From Oscillatoriales cyanobacterium (GTDB taxonomy: Bacteria; Cyanobacteriota; Cyanobacteriia; CACIAM-69d): 64,000 nt of DNA. The translations under genes were made by a program, and so were the position numbers. Below the pieces are notes generated by a model that saw nothing but the letters and a program-made list of their open reading frames with translations, was not told the origin of the DNA and ran no database searches. Of the stretch, positions 8,023 to 17,604 are shown piece after piece. The DNA lies in NCBI GenBank assembly GCA_004292515.1, contig RDXB01000079.1, positions 53,028 to 117,027 of the forward strand, given 5' to 3'. Numbering within the stretch: position 1 is the first letter of the stretch; each line of letters opens with the position of its first letter.

Positions 8023-9918
8023 TCAAAATGCTGAAACATCAGCACTATTTTGATGATTGTGACTTAAAAAATGCTCGATCGCATCAGTGGTCAGCGGCCG
8101 CGCAATCAAATATCCCTGAACCAGATCACACCCAAAATCTTTGAGCTTATTCAACTGCTCGATCGTTTCCACACCCTCGGCCACAATCCGCTTCTGCATC
8201 GTATGTGCAATATGGATGATGGCCGCCACCAATTCGCCGCGCTCGGTCGATTCATCCAGGGGGGCAATGAAGGATTGATCAATCTTGAGCACATCAACGG
8301 GGAGCTTTTGCAAGTAGCTGAGGGAAGAATAGCCTGTGCCAAAATCATCAACACAAATTTGAACTTGGCGATCGCGCAAATTATTTAAGATGGCAATGTT
8401 CTGGGGAGTATGGCCCATAAATACGCCTTCCGTAATTTCCAGCTTGAGGCAGGATAGATCAGCCCCTAAATCGTCAACGAGTTGGTTAAAACGAGTCAGA
8501 AACCCTGCCTGATTGATCTGGCGTACCGACAGGTTAACGCTCACAAAAATTTTGGTTTTTACTGGGCGATCGCAGTTCCAAGCCTTAACCTGCTGGATCG
8601 CCTCTGTCAAAACAAATTCCCCGATCGTTGTGATCAACCCCGTCTCTTCTGCCACCGGAATAAACATCGCTGGCGGCACCTGCCCGTGGGTGGCATGGGG
8701 CCAGCGCACCAGCGCCTCACAACCCACCATCACCCCACTGACGGCACAGACAATTGGCTGATAGACCACTTGCAAATCTCGGTTTTGCAAGGCTCGGCGC
8801 AATTCTGTCTCCATCTCTAGGGTCTGCAATGCATACCGATGCATGGAGGTGTCGAATTGGCGGTAATGACCACGCCCCATTGTTTTGGCCTGGTACATGG
8901 CCGTGTCAGCATCGCGCAGGAGATGTTCTGGGCGGCTGTAGTCACCCGAATCAACCGCAATGCCGATACTGACGTTGGTAAAAATTTCCCGACCACTGAG
9001 ATTAAAGGATTGCTGTAGTGCGGTCATCACCCGATCGGCCAAGGCTTGGGCTTGGGCGAGTGGGTCTTGATCTTGCAGCAAAATGGCAAACTCATCACCG
9101 CCAAACCGGGCGATTAATTGACCCGGTTGCAACAAATTCTGGAGCCGCTGGGCAAGGCTGACTAATAATTCATCGCCTACAAAATGCCCCAAGGAATCGT
9201 TGATTACCTTGAAGCGATCGCAGTCGATAAATAACACTGCCACGCGATCAGCCTGCGTAAGACGAGTTGCTTGAAATCGCCTGGCTAACTCAGCCGTAAA
9301 AGCGGTGCGATTGGGCAGTCCTGTGAGTTCATCGCGCATCACCAGTTCCATCAACTGTTCTTGTAGGCGCTGGCGTTCTTCAATTTCTAGGCGCAATGCA
9401 TTGTTAGCCCGCTCCAAGGCCCAGGTGCGTTCCCGCACGCGCCGCTCCAACTCCAAGTTGATGGCTTCAATTCGAGTGCGGGCCGATCGCGCCTCTAGGT
9501 GGATGCGAACCCGTGCCAACACCTCCTGACCATGGAAGGGCTTGGTGATGTAGTCTGCGCCACCCACTTCAAAGGCCCGCACCTTGTCAAAGGCATCGCT
9601 GAGACCACTTAAAAACAGTACGGGAATCCCGGCGGTGGCAGGATCGGTCTTGAGAGTTTCACAGACGCTGTAGCCATCCATGTCTGGCATCATGATGTCG
9701 AGCAAAATCAGATCCGGGGGATCGGCAGCTACGGCCTTGAGCGCCATGCTGCCACTGAGGGCTTTCCGAATGTGGTAGGACTCGGCCGCCAGTAGGGCTG
9801 CCAGCAGTTTGAGATTCTCCGGTGTGTCATCCACGATCAAAATATCGGGCACTGAATCCGGTTGCGATTGATCGTGATCTATCGCCCGCTGCGCGGCGGA
9901 AGCTGGATGGGTCTCCAC
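8023..9918 (-). CDS. response regulator with GGDEF and EAL domains (c-di-GMP turnover)
   Basis: A 631-residue protein. The receiver (about 25-145) has D74 in LILLDIMMPDMDG and TKPF. A coiled coil (about 150-195) follows, then a GGDEF domain with an intact GGDEF at 273-277 and no RxxD product-inhibition site (QPGQ stands in its place). The EAL domain has EAL at 401-403, EITEG, DDFGTGYSSLSYL, KIDQSFI and EGVET, all hallmarks of an active phosphodiesterase. It can therefore both make and degrade cyclic di-GMP, with the receiver setting the balance. The start used is GTG 9918, which directly follows an in-frame TAG; sequence upstream in the same frame is open for 93 more codons. Confidence 0.88.
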   Translation of the reverse strand: METHPASAAQRAIDHDQSQPDSVPDILIVDDTPENLKLLAALLAAESYHIRKALSGSMALKAVAADPPDLILLDIMMPDMDGYSVCETLKTDPATAGIPVLFLSGLSDAFDKVRAFEVGGADYITKPFHGQEVLARVRIHLEARSARTRIEAINLELERRVRERTWALERANNALRLEIEERQRLQEQLMELVMRDELTGLPNRTAFTAELARRFQATRLTQADRVAVLFIDCDRFKVINDSLGHFVGDELLVSLAQRLQNLLQPGQLIARFGGDEFAILLQDQDPLAQAQALADRVMTALQQSFNLSGREIFTNVSIGIAVDSGDYSRPEHLLRDADTAMYQAKTMGRGHYRQFDTSMHRYALQTLEMETELRRALQNRDLQVVYQPIVCAVSGVMVGCEALVRWPHATHGQVPPAMFIPVAEETGLITTIGEFVLTEAIQQVKAWNCDRPVKTKIFVSVNLSVRQINQAGFLTRFNQLVDDLGADLSCLKLEITEGVFMGHTPQNIAILNNLRDRQVQICVDDFGTGYSSLSYLQKLPVDVLKIDQSFIAPLDESTERGELVAAIIHIAHTMQKRIVAEGVETIEQLNKLKDFGCDLVQGYLIARPLTTDAIEHFLSHNHQNSADVSAF

Positions 9919-10200
9919 CTACTCGATCTCCGTTGGGTCAGCAATATTGGGGCGATCGCTTCGATATTCTGATCGTGATTGCGATTGTGGTCGTGATTGC
10001 GATTGTGGTCGTGATTTTGCTTTTGCTTTTGATTGTGGTCGTGATTGTGATCGTGTTCCTGGGTTCCCTGGGGTGTTGGCAAAAGCCACTGTGGCCATTG
10101 GCTCGATCCAACGATCGAGTTGATGGTGAACTAGTGTGGCCTTGGGTGGCCAAGGAGCCTTGGGATCGGGGACTGAGTAACCAGAATTAGGAATTGACAT
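9919..10200 (-). other. low-complexity open frame directly upstream of the GGDEF-EAL gene, separated by one TAG
   Basis: A 93-codon frame lies in the same phase as the GGDEF-EAL gene and ends in TAG immediately before its GTG. Its second half is a Ser/Arg/Gln/Lys repeat (SQSRPQSKAKAKSRPQSQSR) encoded by tandem units such as GTGATTGCGATTGTGGTC on the plus strand (about 9970-10050). It may be a chance frame through a microsatellite, or a former N-terminal extension cut by a stop codon. No homology was recognised. Confidence 0.3.
9968..10052. repeat. tandem 6/18-nt microsatellite (GATTGTGGTCGTGATTGC-type)
   Basis: Plus-strand units ATTGCGATTGTGGTCGTG repeat twice and then degenerate through TTTTGCTTTTGCTTTTG and back to GATTGTGGTCGTGATTGTG. 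The array lies just upstream of the GGDEF-EAL gene. Confidence 0.85.
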
Positions 10201-10243
10201 CGCTAAGGCGTTGATTCGCTAGGAAGATGAGTGCTTGACATTG

Positions 10244-13200
10244 CTAGGACGTTGATTCCCGATCCTGGGTTTGCAGGCTGACCCGATCGAGCAACTCAAT
10301 GACGCGATCGAACCGTAAGGCATCCAGCCAGCCGGTCAACAAGGCGCGCAACTCCTCGGCGGTGTCTGGCAACTGCTCCAGCAACTGCAATGCCTGAATA
10401 TCACTGCCCCGAGTCACGGCCGATCGAAATTGGCTGCGCCAGTCGGTGGGCAAGGCGGCTAACAGCGGGATGAGAGCCGACTCATCGGATCGGGAAATCA
10501 CTTTGGCTGGGGGGGTAGGGTTGGGTTCCCTGGCGTAGGTGTATTGCAATCCGAGGTGCTGACCCAGCCGGGTTAAGAGGTCGGTGAAGTTAAAGGGTTT
10601 GCACAGCAGGTCATCGCAACCGGCTTGCAAGATGGCGGCGCGATCGTGCTCGAAAGCGCTGGCAGTTAGGGCAATGATCAAGGTGTTTGCACCGTTGGGC
10701 TGATCTTTAATGATGCGACTGGCGGCATAGCCATCGAGACCTGGCATTTTCATATCCATGAAAATGGCGTGGGGTCGATGCTGTTGCCACAGGTCGATCG
10801 CCATGCGGCCATTCAGGGCTGCATCGGTGATAAACCCAATGCTGTTTAAGAACTCGATCAGGAGCAATCGACTGTTTTCATCATCATCAACCACCAGGAT
10901 TCGATAGGGCGGTTGCCCCACAGCTAGGCCAGTAATGGGTTGTTGCGATGGGGGTTGGGGTAGGGCATCGACTCGCTGGGCCGCAACTGTGACGGTGAAG
11001 GTTGTGCCTTTTAAGGGCTGGCTGTTGACCGTAATTTCACCACCCAGTAGTCGGGCAAATTCTCGTGAAATGGACAGTCCTAACCCTGTGCCCTGGCCCG
11101 ATCGCAAGCCCGCCGTTGTTTGTTCAAAGGGCTTAAATAGGCAGTTCAGTTCCGCCGCATTCAGGCCGGGGCCGGTGTCGATGATGGCAAACTCCAGCCC
11201 GATCGCCCGCTGTGGATCAATCACCATCCCGATGGGCCGCAAGGCGTGGTCAGTAATGGCTTTCGCCTTGAGGGTGATCTGGCCGAGATTGGTAAATTTC
11301 AGGGCATTGCCCAGCAAGTTGAGCAAAATTTGGCGCAGGCGATTTTGATCCGTCGCCACATACTGAGGCAGTGAATCATCCGGCTCAAACACTAGCGATA
11401 GGCCCTTGTCTTGGGCTTTCACCAGCAGCAGGTCATGGAGCGCATGCAGCAAGCGGTGGAGATCAAACTGCTCTACTTGCAGTGTCATCTGCTCGGCTTC
11501 GATTTTGGACATGTCCAAAATGCTGTTAATCAGGGTTAGCAGGTGCTCGCCGCTGCGGTTGATGATGTTGGTTTGTTGGCGCTGGGTGGGTGATAGGGAG
11601 GAGTCGCGGGCCATGAGCTGCGTGAAACCCAAAATCGCATTCAGGGGTGTGCGCAGTTCGTGGCTCATGTGGGCGAGGAAGGTGCTTTTGGCTTTGTTGG
11701 CGCGGTCGGCTTCGTCCTTGGCGATCGACAGTTCGATCGTTTGCTGCTGGGTCTGGGCCAGCAATTCCGCCTGCTGCACCGCCACCCCAAACTGCTCGGC
11801 GATCGACACCACGCTGGAAATTTCCGGTTCAGCCCAATCCCGGGGTTGATTGTTTTGATAGCAGGCCAGCAGCCCCCACAACTGCTCTCGACAGAAGATG
11901 GGCACGATGATGTAGGCTTTGGCCTGCAATGCTTCTAGCAGCGACAGGTAGCAGGTATCAAAATTGCAACGATAGATGTCTGAAACACAGCGATAACTCT
12001 TGACCGATTGATAAGCACCGCCATGGGTGTCTTGAAGGTAAGTGTCTTGGATCAGCACTTGGGGGTCGTCGATCGAGTTGATGGTTTGAATGACGCAATC
12101 GGGGCGATCAACGGCGATTTGTTCAATCTCGGGGTTGGCTGCCACCGGCTTCCAGCCCGTAGCCACCGATTCCGACACGATCCGCCCGCTCCAATCAGGC
12201 TCGAACCGGTACACCAACACTCGATCGCACTCCACAATCTGCAAAAGCTCGCTGGTGGTTGTGTCCAAAATTGTTTTCAGATCCAGGGTGCGGCGCATCC
12301 GTTGAATGACGCGGGCGATCGCACTTTCCCGTTTCGCGGTTTTTTTGAGGGCCAGTTCGGCCAGGCGGCGATCGGTAATATCCGTCAGAGCACAGACAAT
12401 CCGCTCGACCTCCCCCGCCTCATTCAAAATCGGGTCTGCATTGGCCAACAGCCAGCGCCGCTGGTTGCCTTGATCCAGACTCAGCACCGTGTTAGCCAAT
12501 CGCCATTGGTGGGCTGGTGGGGACTGGTTGGGATCGCTGGGGTTGGGAGCCGACCGGTGCCAAGATGGCGGATCGATCGCCATTTCACCAGCCTCCAGTC
12601 CTGCCGCTGTCCCCTCTTGGGCCAAGTCCAACACCTGCTGGAGGGGCATTCGGCCCTGGCCCAGGGCCACGCCATTGGGATTGAGCAGCGGCAAGCCTGC
12701 GCTAAAGGCCTTGCCCTGCAACAGTTCCGGTGATGTGCCCAGGAGCCTAGCTGCCATAGGATTACAGGAGAGAATTTTGCCTTGGGGGTCTACTAACAAC
12801 ACGCCGGTTGGCAGGTAATCGAGCAGCAGGCGAAATCGCAGTTCGCTTGCGGTCAAGCTTTGTTCTCGCATCCGTTGGCGATCGAATATCCGCTGCAAGG
12901 TCGATATCACCAGCGCGATCGCTAAAATCACCACGGCCCCCAAGGCCACATCCACCGCCAAACTGGCCGAGGTCAGGTTGGCTTGGCCATTGCCAAGTGG
13001 CAAGTTCCACAGATCCAGTAAGGGCAATTCCCGATCGAGTGGTGGTATTTGCTCGGCCATGGCGGGTGCTTGGAACCGCGTCGCCGTCATAGCCATGTAG
13101 TGCATACCCCCAATGCCCAAGCCCATCACCGTGGCACTGCCGAGGGACTCCCAAGACCAGTCCACCACGGAAGCTTGGTTCATAGCTTGGTTCATAGCTT

Positions 13201-13726
13201 GGTCTATGGAACGCTTTGCCAGCCGAAAGGACAGCCAAACGGCCCCATAGGAAGCCCCCAAGGCGATCGCTACTGCCCCCGCAACCCCAACCGGCGAGTG
13301 ATTAATTTCCCCGGGAATGCGCATCGCTGCCATACCCGTGTAGTGCATGGCCACGATCGCCAGACCAATGCAAGCGCCCCCCACCACCAGCGACCAACGC
13401 ATCACCTGACGACTCATGGCGTGTAGGGCCATCCCGGAAGCGGCGATCGCCCAAACCAAGGACAGGGCTGTAGTGGTGATGTCGTATTGCACCAGGATGG
13501 GCAGCTTCAGGGCGAGCATACCGACAAAGTGCATCGACCAAATGCCGATTCCCATGGCCAAGCTACCGCTGACTAGCCACAGCCACCGCTGACCAAGGGG
13601 CATGGCTAGCCGCAGTCGCCCAGCCACATCCAGAGCGGTATAAGACGCAACAATGGCAATGACTAGCGATGCGAACACCAAAAACCAGTCGTAGGTTCCC
13701 AAAATAGGTTGTAGTGCGGATTCCAT
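10244..13726 (-). CDS. MHYT-PAS-GAF hybrid sensor histidine kinase, possibly photosensory
   Basis: A 1160-residue membrane kinase. An N-terminal MHYT domain of about seven helices (about 8-250) carries WSMHFVGM, VAMHYTGM and GGMHYMAM, proposed metal/gas-sensing motifs. A PAS domain follows (about 300-440), then a GAF domain (about 490-665) of the phytochrome/cyanobacteriochrome type with CysTyr (C592) where bilin-binding GAFs have CysHis. The transmitter has H689 (MSHELRTPLNAILGF), an N box LLNLLGNALKFT and GQGTGLGLSISREF. The C-terminal receiver has D991 (AIFMDMKMPGLDG), and a roughly 80-residue helical tail follows. Translation could also begin at TTG 13807, but ATG 13726 starts right at the MHYT domain. 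The 12-nt tandem repeat encoding QAMNQAMNQA lies between MHYT helices. Likely phosphorelay partners are the two receiver proteins downstream. Confidence 0.88.
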   Translation of the reverse strand: MESALQPILGTYDWFLVFASLVIAIVASYTALDVAGRLRLAMPLGQRWLWLVSGSLAMGIGIWSMHFVGMLALKLPILVQYDITTTALSLVWAIAASGMALHAMSRQVMRWSLVVGGACIGLAIVAMHYTGMAAMRIPGEINHSPVGVAGAVAIALGASYGAVWLSFRLAKRSIDQAMNQAMNQASVVDWSWESLGSATVMGLGIGGMHYMAMTATRFQAPAMAEQIPPLDRELPLLDLWNLPLGNGQANLTSASLAVDVALGAVVILAIALVISTLQRIFDRQRMREQSLTASELRFRLLLDYLPTGVLLVDPQGKILSCNPMAARLLGTSPELLQGKAFSAGLPLLNPNGVALGQGRMPLQQVLDLAQEGTAAGLEAGEMAIDPPSWHRSAPNPSDPNQSPPAHQWRLANTVLSLDQGNQRRWLLANADPILNEAGEVERIVCALTDITDRRLAELALKKTAKRESAIARVIQRMRRTLDLKTILDTTTSELLQIVECDRVLVYRFEPDWSGRIVSESVATGWKPVAANPEIEQIAVDRPDCVIQTINSIDDPQVLIQDTYLQDTHGGAYQSVKSYRCVSDIYRCNFDTCYLSLLEALQAKAYIIVPIFCREQLWGLLACYQNNQPRDWAEPEISSVVSIAEQFGVAVQQAELLAQTQQQTIELSIAKDEADRANKAKSTFLAHMSHELRTPLNAILGFTQLMARDSSLSPTQRQQTNIINRSGEHLLTLINSILDMSKIEAEQMTLQVEQFDLHRLLHALHDLLLVKAQDKGLSLVFEPDDSLPQYVATDQNRLRQILLNLLGNALKFTNLGQITLKAKAITDHALRPIGMVIDPQRAIGLEFAIIDTGPGLNAAELNCLFKPFEQTTAGLRSGQGTGLGLSISREFARLLGGEITVNSQPLKGTTFTVTVAAQRVDALPQPPSQQPITGLAVGQPPYRILVVDDDENSRLLLIEFLNSIGFITDAALNGRMAIDLWQQHRPHAIFMDMKMPGLDGYAASRIIKDQPNGANTLIIALTASAFEHDRAAILQAGCDDLLCKPFNFTDLLTRLGQHLGLQYTYAREPNPTPPAKVISRSDESALIPLLAALPTDWRSQFRSAVTRGSDIQALQLLEQLPDTAEELRALLTGWLDALRFDRVIELLDRVSLQTQDRESTS

Positions 13727-14253
13727 AGTTTCTGGATGTTGAGCGCCTGGATTTTGCTCACATATCGTTAGCGATCGCACCCCATTTGACTGAGGAGATG
13801 TCGTCAAATTGCCGAAAACCCTGATGCTGGCCTTACGAAACCGTTAGGGGCAAGAGGCTGCGGGACTGTCATCAAATCCCTGAAACCCTGATTCTTGCGT
13901 TACTTGATCGTGAGGGCCAAGGGACTTGAGCCAATTGGCTAGGGCGGTTGGGCTAGGAAAATTGGTCGTTCCAGCCCCAATCAAGCTCATTTGATGACAG
14001 ACCTTAGGGCTTGTCGTCGTTGCGCCTAAAACCCTGATTCCACCGTGAGGCGATAGGGGAGAACAAGGGGCTTAAGCCCCTTGCTACGACGATTGGGGCA
14101 CTTGTTACGACGATTGGGGCATAGGAAACCAACTATTTCAGCTTGCCCCCGGCACATGACACCCCCTCAGCCCCTGGTCTACTGTGGCTGGGGCATGGGA
14201 AGGCAACTATGTCAGCTTGCTCCCCCGAAATTTGCTCCCCATGACAAAAAGCC
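13727..14253. repeat. intergenic region with R1 repeats
   Basis: There are two degenerate R1 units (CCCTGATTC near 13885 and 14030) and a perfect core palindrome at 14064-14083, followed by TACGACGATTGGGGCA given twice (about 14084-14120). No gene is seen. Confidence 0.75.
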
Positions 14254-14901
14254 CTAGAAGCGATCGCTTTCTTGGGCAGGCACCACACCTGGCTGATTCA
14301 AAAACAGGTTCCCCGCCGCATCATTTTGGTAAACACAATCCACGCGCGGTTTGCTCTCAATGCTGCCGGTGAAGGCAAAGGTATTCATCCGATTCTTGCA
14401 CTCGGAGACTTGTTTATCGGTCACCACGCCGCGCTGTTGCAACACGGCCCAGTTGTTACTGCGCATTACGCAACCGGGCTGCATTTCCGGCTGGGCCACA
14501 TAGACGCTAAAGGGACTGAGGGTGACAAAAATGCGCGCATTCATCGAAATGGCACTGGCTCCAAACTGGGCGCATAGCTCGGGGTTGGGGGCGGCGCGAT
14601 CGATAAATTCCCGCGAGGCGACGTTTTGCGGATCGATGCTGGCTGATGAGCTAAACCCAATACCTACGCCCATTCCCAAAATGAAGACCCCGGCCAAGAT
14701 GGCGGCGATCGCGTAGTTAAAGCCTTTCTTTCTGGGAGGCTCGGGCGATCGGGCTTCCGTGGTTCCGACTCGATCGCGATCGCGGGCGGGGCCACGGTAA
14801 GGATCGCGATCGGCACGGTCATTACGGTAATCGTCGCGATCGGTACGGTCAGGGCGATCGGCACGGTAGGGATCGCGAGCAGGTGGGCGTTTGCGGTTCA
14901 T
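14254..14901 (-). CDS. DUF3172 family membrane-anchored protein
   Basis: A 215-residue protein. The N-terminal third is a very basic/acidic Arg-Asp-rich repeat (DPYRADRPDRTDRDDYRNDR). One transmembrane helix follows (about 62-82, YAIAAILAGVFILGMGVGIGF), then a C-terminal extracytoplasmic domain of about 130 residues with conserved Cys (PELCAQFG, PGCVMRSNNW, SECKNRMN, RVDCVYQN). This is the DUF3172 architecture found across cyanobacteria; its function is unknown. ATG 14901 (MNRKRPPARDPYR) was chosen over an upstream in-frame ATG because it directly starts the charged region. The Arg-Asp repeat is encoded by HIP1-like CGATCGCGATCGG units. Confidence 0.82.
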   Translation of the reverse strand: MNRKRPPARDPYRADRPDRTDRDDYRNDRADRDPYRGPARDRDRVGTTEARSPEPPRKKGFNYAIAAILAGVFILGMGVGIGFSSSASIDPQNVASREFIDRAAPNPELCAQFGASAISMNARIFVTLSPFSVYVAQPEMQPGCVMRSNNWAVLQQRGVVTDKQVSECKNRMNTFAFTGSIESKPRVDCVYQNDAAGNLFLNQPGVVPAQESDRF

Positions 14902-15356
14902 AGCCACTCCAAGAAACGGCCGAGAAGACAGCGGGGCAAAGGCAGCCAATGGATCTTGCCCGATCGAGTCAGCCTAGCTTCAGTATGCAATGCCAATTGT
15001 CTATCAGGATGTCAGCAATCTTGCGGACTGGGGGAGCTGGCGATCGCGCCCCCATTAATCACCCCACTAGGACTTGTGCAGGATTTTCTAAAATCCTCAC
15101 CCCTCGCCCCTCTCCCCAGTCGGGCGAAGGGAACCCAAATCAGGCTGATTTCCTTTTTCCTTTTTCCTTTTTCCTTTTTCCTTGCTCCCGTCCTGAGAGC
15201 AGGGGTTGGGGGATGAGAACAATTGGGGTTTTGCGTAGGTCTTGCCCGAAAAAATGGGCCGCGATCACGTCGCGACCCGGAAGTGTTTAACGTCTAGCGT
15301 TTGATAACGTTGAACAGTCTGAATTCTGCGTGATGCCGCATGGACGGCGATCGCCC
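14902..15356. repeat. intergenic repeats, including a TTTTTCC tandem array
   Basis: A 7-nt array (TTTCCTTTTTCC, about five units) lies at 15149-15181. The word GGGGGATGAGAACAATTGGGGTTTTGCG at about 15207-15235 has a close copy at about 51446-51475. CTCACCCCTCGCCCCTCTCC at 15097-15116 resembles a repeat common in cyanobacterial intergenic DNA. No gene is seen. Confidence 0.7.
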
Positions 15357-16247
15357 CTAGCGGCGACGACCACCCCGGAACCCACTGCCAAAGCTCGATC
15401 GCATTCGCACAGGCGATCGACCATAGCTGCTGCCAAAGCTGCTGCGGGGCTGGGGTGCGGCAATTCGGCGGTTGGGGCTGCTGCGGAAATTGCTGCTGCC
15501 AAAGCCCGATCCCGTGGACTTCACGTTGTTGGCGGTGGCTGGCCGGCCCATGGTCGCGGCCGAGCGAGCCGCTGTGCCCGTTGCCCGGAACTGTTGGCGG
15601 TTGCGTTCCACCGCCGGAGCTGCCTGGTAGCGATCGCGATAGTTACCCACCGCATCGCCATAACTGCGGCCATAGCCGCCATAGCCCACCATGCCACCCG
15701 GTGCATAGGCCGGCGGCAACACGTAATGGGGCCGGAACAGCATATTCGCCAGCATCTGCCCTTCTAAGGCCGCCATGAACGGCGACCAAGAGCTAGATTC
15801 CCGCTGCACAACTACGGTCTGTTGCTCGCCTGTGCGGGGATTGGTTTGCACCGCCGTTTCCTGGTGCACGTATTCGATTTTGAAATCCTTGTCGAGGTAC
15901 AGCACCGGTTGGCCGTCCTTCAGGGCCAGGTAAGGCTTTTGGCCTTGGGCGATCGCCTCGTCATCCAGCCGCGCCATTTGCAGCTCCGTGGTGCGGAACA
16001 GGGGCGATGAACCGGCCGGCGTGTCCAACAACATCAGGGCATATTCCCCCGTGCCATCATCGAAAGCTGCTTGCTGTACCGGATAGCGGCCGTCCGCGAG
16101 GGACTTGGCCGCGCTGGGAGCCGCCGCCACGATCGCGCTGGGCAGTTCTGCGGCTCGCACCGGCAGCGGGCCGCCCGTCACCGTCACCCAGGCGATTGCG
16201 ATCGCCAGCACTAGGGCCAAACTTTTTCGGAACATCGATCGAACCAT
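15357..16247 (-). CDS. exported protein with Arg/Ser/Gly-rich tail, unknown function
   Basis: A 296-residue protein with a signal peptide (MVRSMFRKSLALVLAIAIAWVTVTGGPLPVRA). The folded part (about 45-165) contains VLYLDKDFKIEYVHQETAVQTNPRTG, and the C-terminus (about 185-296) is dominated by Gly, Ser, Arg and Tyr (GYGGYGRSYGDAVG, SSFGSGFRGGRRR). Such tails are disordered and positively charged and may bind polysaccharide, nucleic acid or membranes in the envelope. No family was recognised. It stands alone on the minus strand between repeat-rich gaps. Confidence 0.75.
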   Translation of the reverse strand: MVRSMFRKSLALVLAIAIAWVTVTGGPLPVRAAELPSAIVAAAPSAAKSLADGRYPVQQAAFDDGTGEYALMLLDTPAGSSPLFRTTELQMARLDDEAIAQGQKPYLALKDGQPVLYLDKDFKIEYVHQETAVQTNPRTGEQQTVVVQRESSSWSPFMAALEGQMLANMLFRPHYVLPPAYAPGGMVGYGGYGRSYGDAVGNYRDRYQAAPAVERNRQQFRATGTAARSAATMGRPATANNVKSTGSGFGSSNFRSSPNRRIAAPQPRSSFGSSYGRSPVRMRSSFGSGFRGGRRR

Positions 16248-16529
16248 AGGGCTATCTCAAACCAACCTCAAAACAACAGAAGCAGCGTCAGGCCAAACCC
16301 GCCAGAACTCAGAACCAGGTCGATCGCCGACCCTCAGGCTCCCTGTCTAAACCGGCTAGTCCTCAGAAAATGCAGTCAATGGGGTCAAATTAAAGTCAGG
16401 TGAAAGTCAGGTGAAAGTCTAGACACAACCTCGGGTGAAAACTCGATCGCGAGGTCGAGGGCTGGTTGTCCAATCGTCTAGAACCCCGATGCCACCGTCA
16501 GCGGATCGTTGGGCAGCAGGGGGCTTAGA

Positions 16530-16640
16530 GCGTGTCGTCATTTCTCCTGAAATCCTGATTTCACCGTTAGGAGATCGTGGGGAGCAAGGGGCTTAAGCCC
16601 CTTGTTACGACCATTGGGAGCCCCTTGTTATGACCATTGG
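16530..16640. repeat. R1 repeat unit
   Basis: A full-length R1 unit: CCTGATTTCACCGTTAGGAG, then the core palindrome at 16585-16604, then TTACGACCATTGGG, with the second half repeated once more (CCCCTTGTTATGACCATTGG). It is the main content of the 444-nt gap 16248-16691. Confidence 0.85.
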
Positions 16641-16691
16641 GGAATGGAAAATCAACCATTTCAGCTTGATCTCCAGCCATGACGACTGGGC

Positions 16692-17300
16692 CTACAGCGG
16701 AATTAGTTCTGGGAAATTTTGCAGTAGATGATCGCTCGTCAGCTCATCGCCGAGACGCGAAGGCGCAAAATGCACCTGCACTGCCCGCAACTTTCGATTG
16801 TAGTGGAGGTTTGCCAGGCTCTTGAGACCCGTTGCTAAGGCTTCAGAATCGGCCAAATCCGTTTCCAGGTCAGGCACTTCGCCTTCATAGCCCACGGTCA
16901 GCATCACCAACACATTGCCCGTGGCCGGCAGGGTCAAAAAATCGGCCTGCGGATCAACGGGGTTGGGGGCATCTAACTCTGGCTGGCTCAGATATCGCGC
17001 CGCTGAGTCCGTAAACAACTCATTGAAGCGATCGCCCGCCTCCCCTTCATTCCAAAACACATCGCCCTCATTACTAGCCGATTGCCAATAGAGGCGATAT
17101 TGCAACAGGCTTTCGCAGAGATCTGACAGGCCTTGCCCCAAAACATCCATATCGCCTTCGGAGTCGATCGCCTGGCGAGCAACCTGATTCAGTTTGCCCA
17201 GTAGGGGCGCAACTTCCGCACCCGTGAGGTGAATAAAGATCCGACTGATGACAAAACGATTTTTGCCAACCAGTTGATTCCATCGATCGCCTAGACTCAT
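16692..17300 (-). CDS. DUF1517 family protein
   Basis: A 202-residue protein matching the soluble part of the DUF1517 family. It begins MSLGDRWNQLVGKNRFVISRIFIHLTG and ends with the characteristic block DELTSDHLLQNFPELIPL, preceded by LVMLTVGYEG and a segment resembling ALQALGSIP...LLALEV. In many cyanobacteria and chloroplasts DUF1517 proteins are membrane-associated; here no transmembrane helix is obvious. ATG 17300 replaces an in-frame upstream start that would add about 28 unrelated residues. Its function is unknown, and no partner is apparent next to it. Confidence 0.75.
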   Translation of the reverse strand: MSLGDRWNQLVGKNRFVISRIFIHLTGAEVAPLLGKLNQVARQAIDSEGDMDVLGQGLSDLCESLLQYRLYWQSASNEGDVFWNEGEAGDRFNELFTDSAARYLSQPELDAPNPVDPQADFLTLPATGNVLVMLTVGYEGEVPDLETDLADSEALATGLKSLANLHYNRKLRAVQVHFAPSRLGDELTSDHLLQNFPELIPL

Positions 17301-17604
17301 GGCTTTGGAAAAGGTTATTAGGAACTGTGGTTGAGGGAGGGCTGGGAGTGGGGCTAGGGTGCTGAGACTGTTGATGAACCCCAATGATGAACCCCAAGGC
17401 AGAAAAGCGATCGCAGGTGAGCAAATCTAGGACGCAGAATTCAGGGCGCGATCGCGGGTTAACCATCACCACGCTTGGTTTCCAGCTTATCGCGCTCCTG
17501 GGTTGGCTCCTTGGCGAAATAACCGTCCTCCAGTCACACTAGCGGGAGCGGGCCTCTGGGTGCGATCGCGGTTGGCCGGTGTGAGTATGCAGGGGAGTGG
17601 GGAA

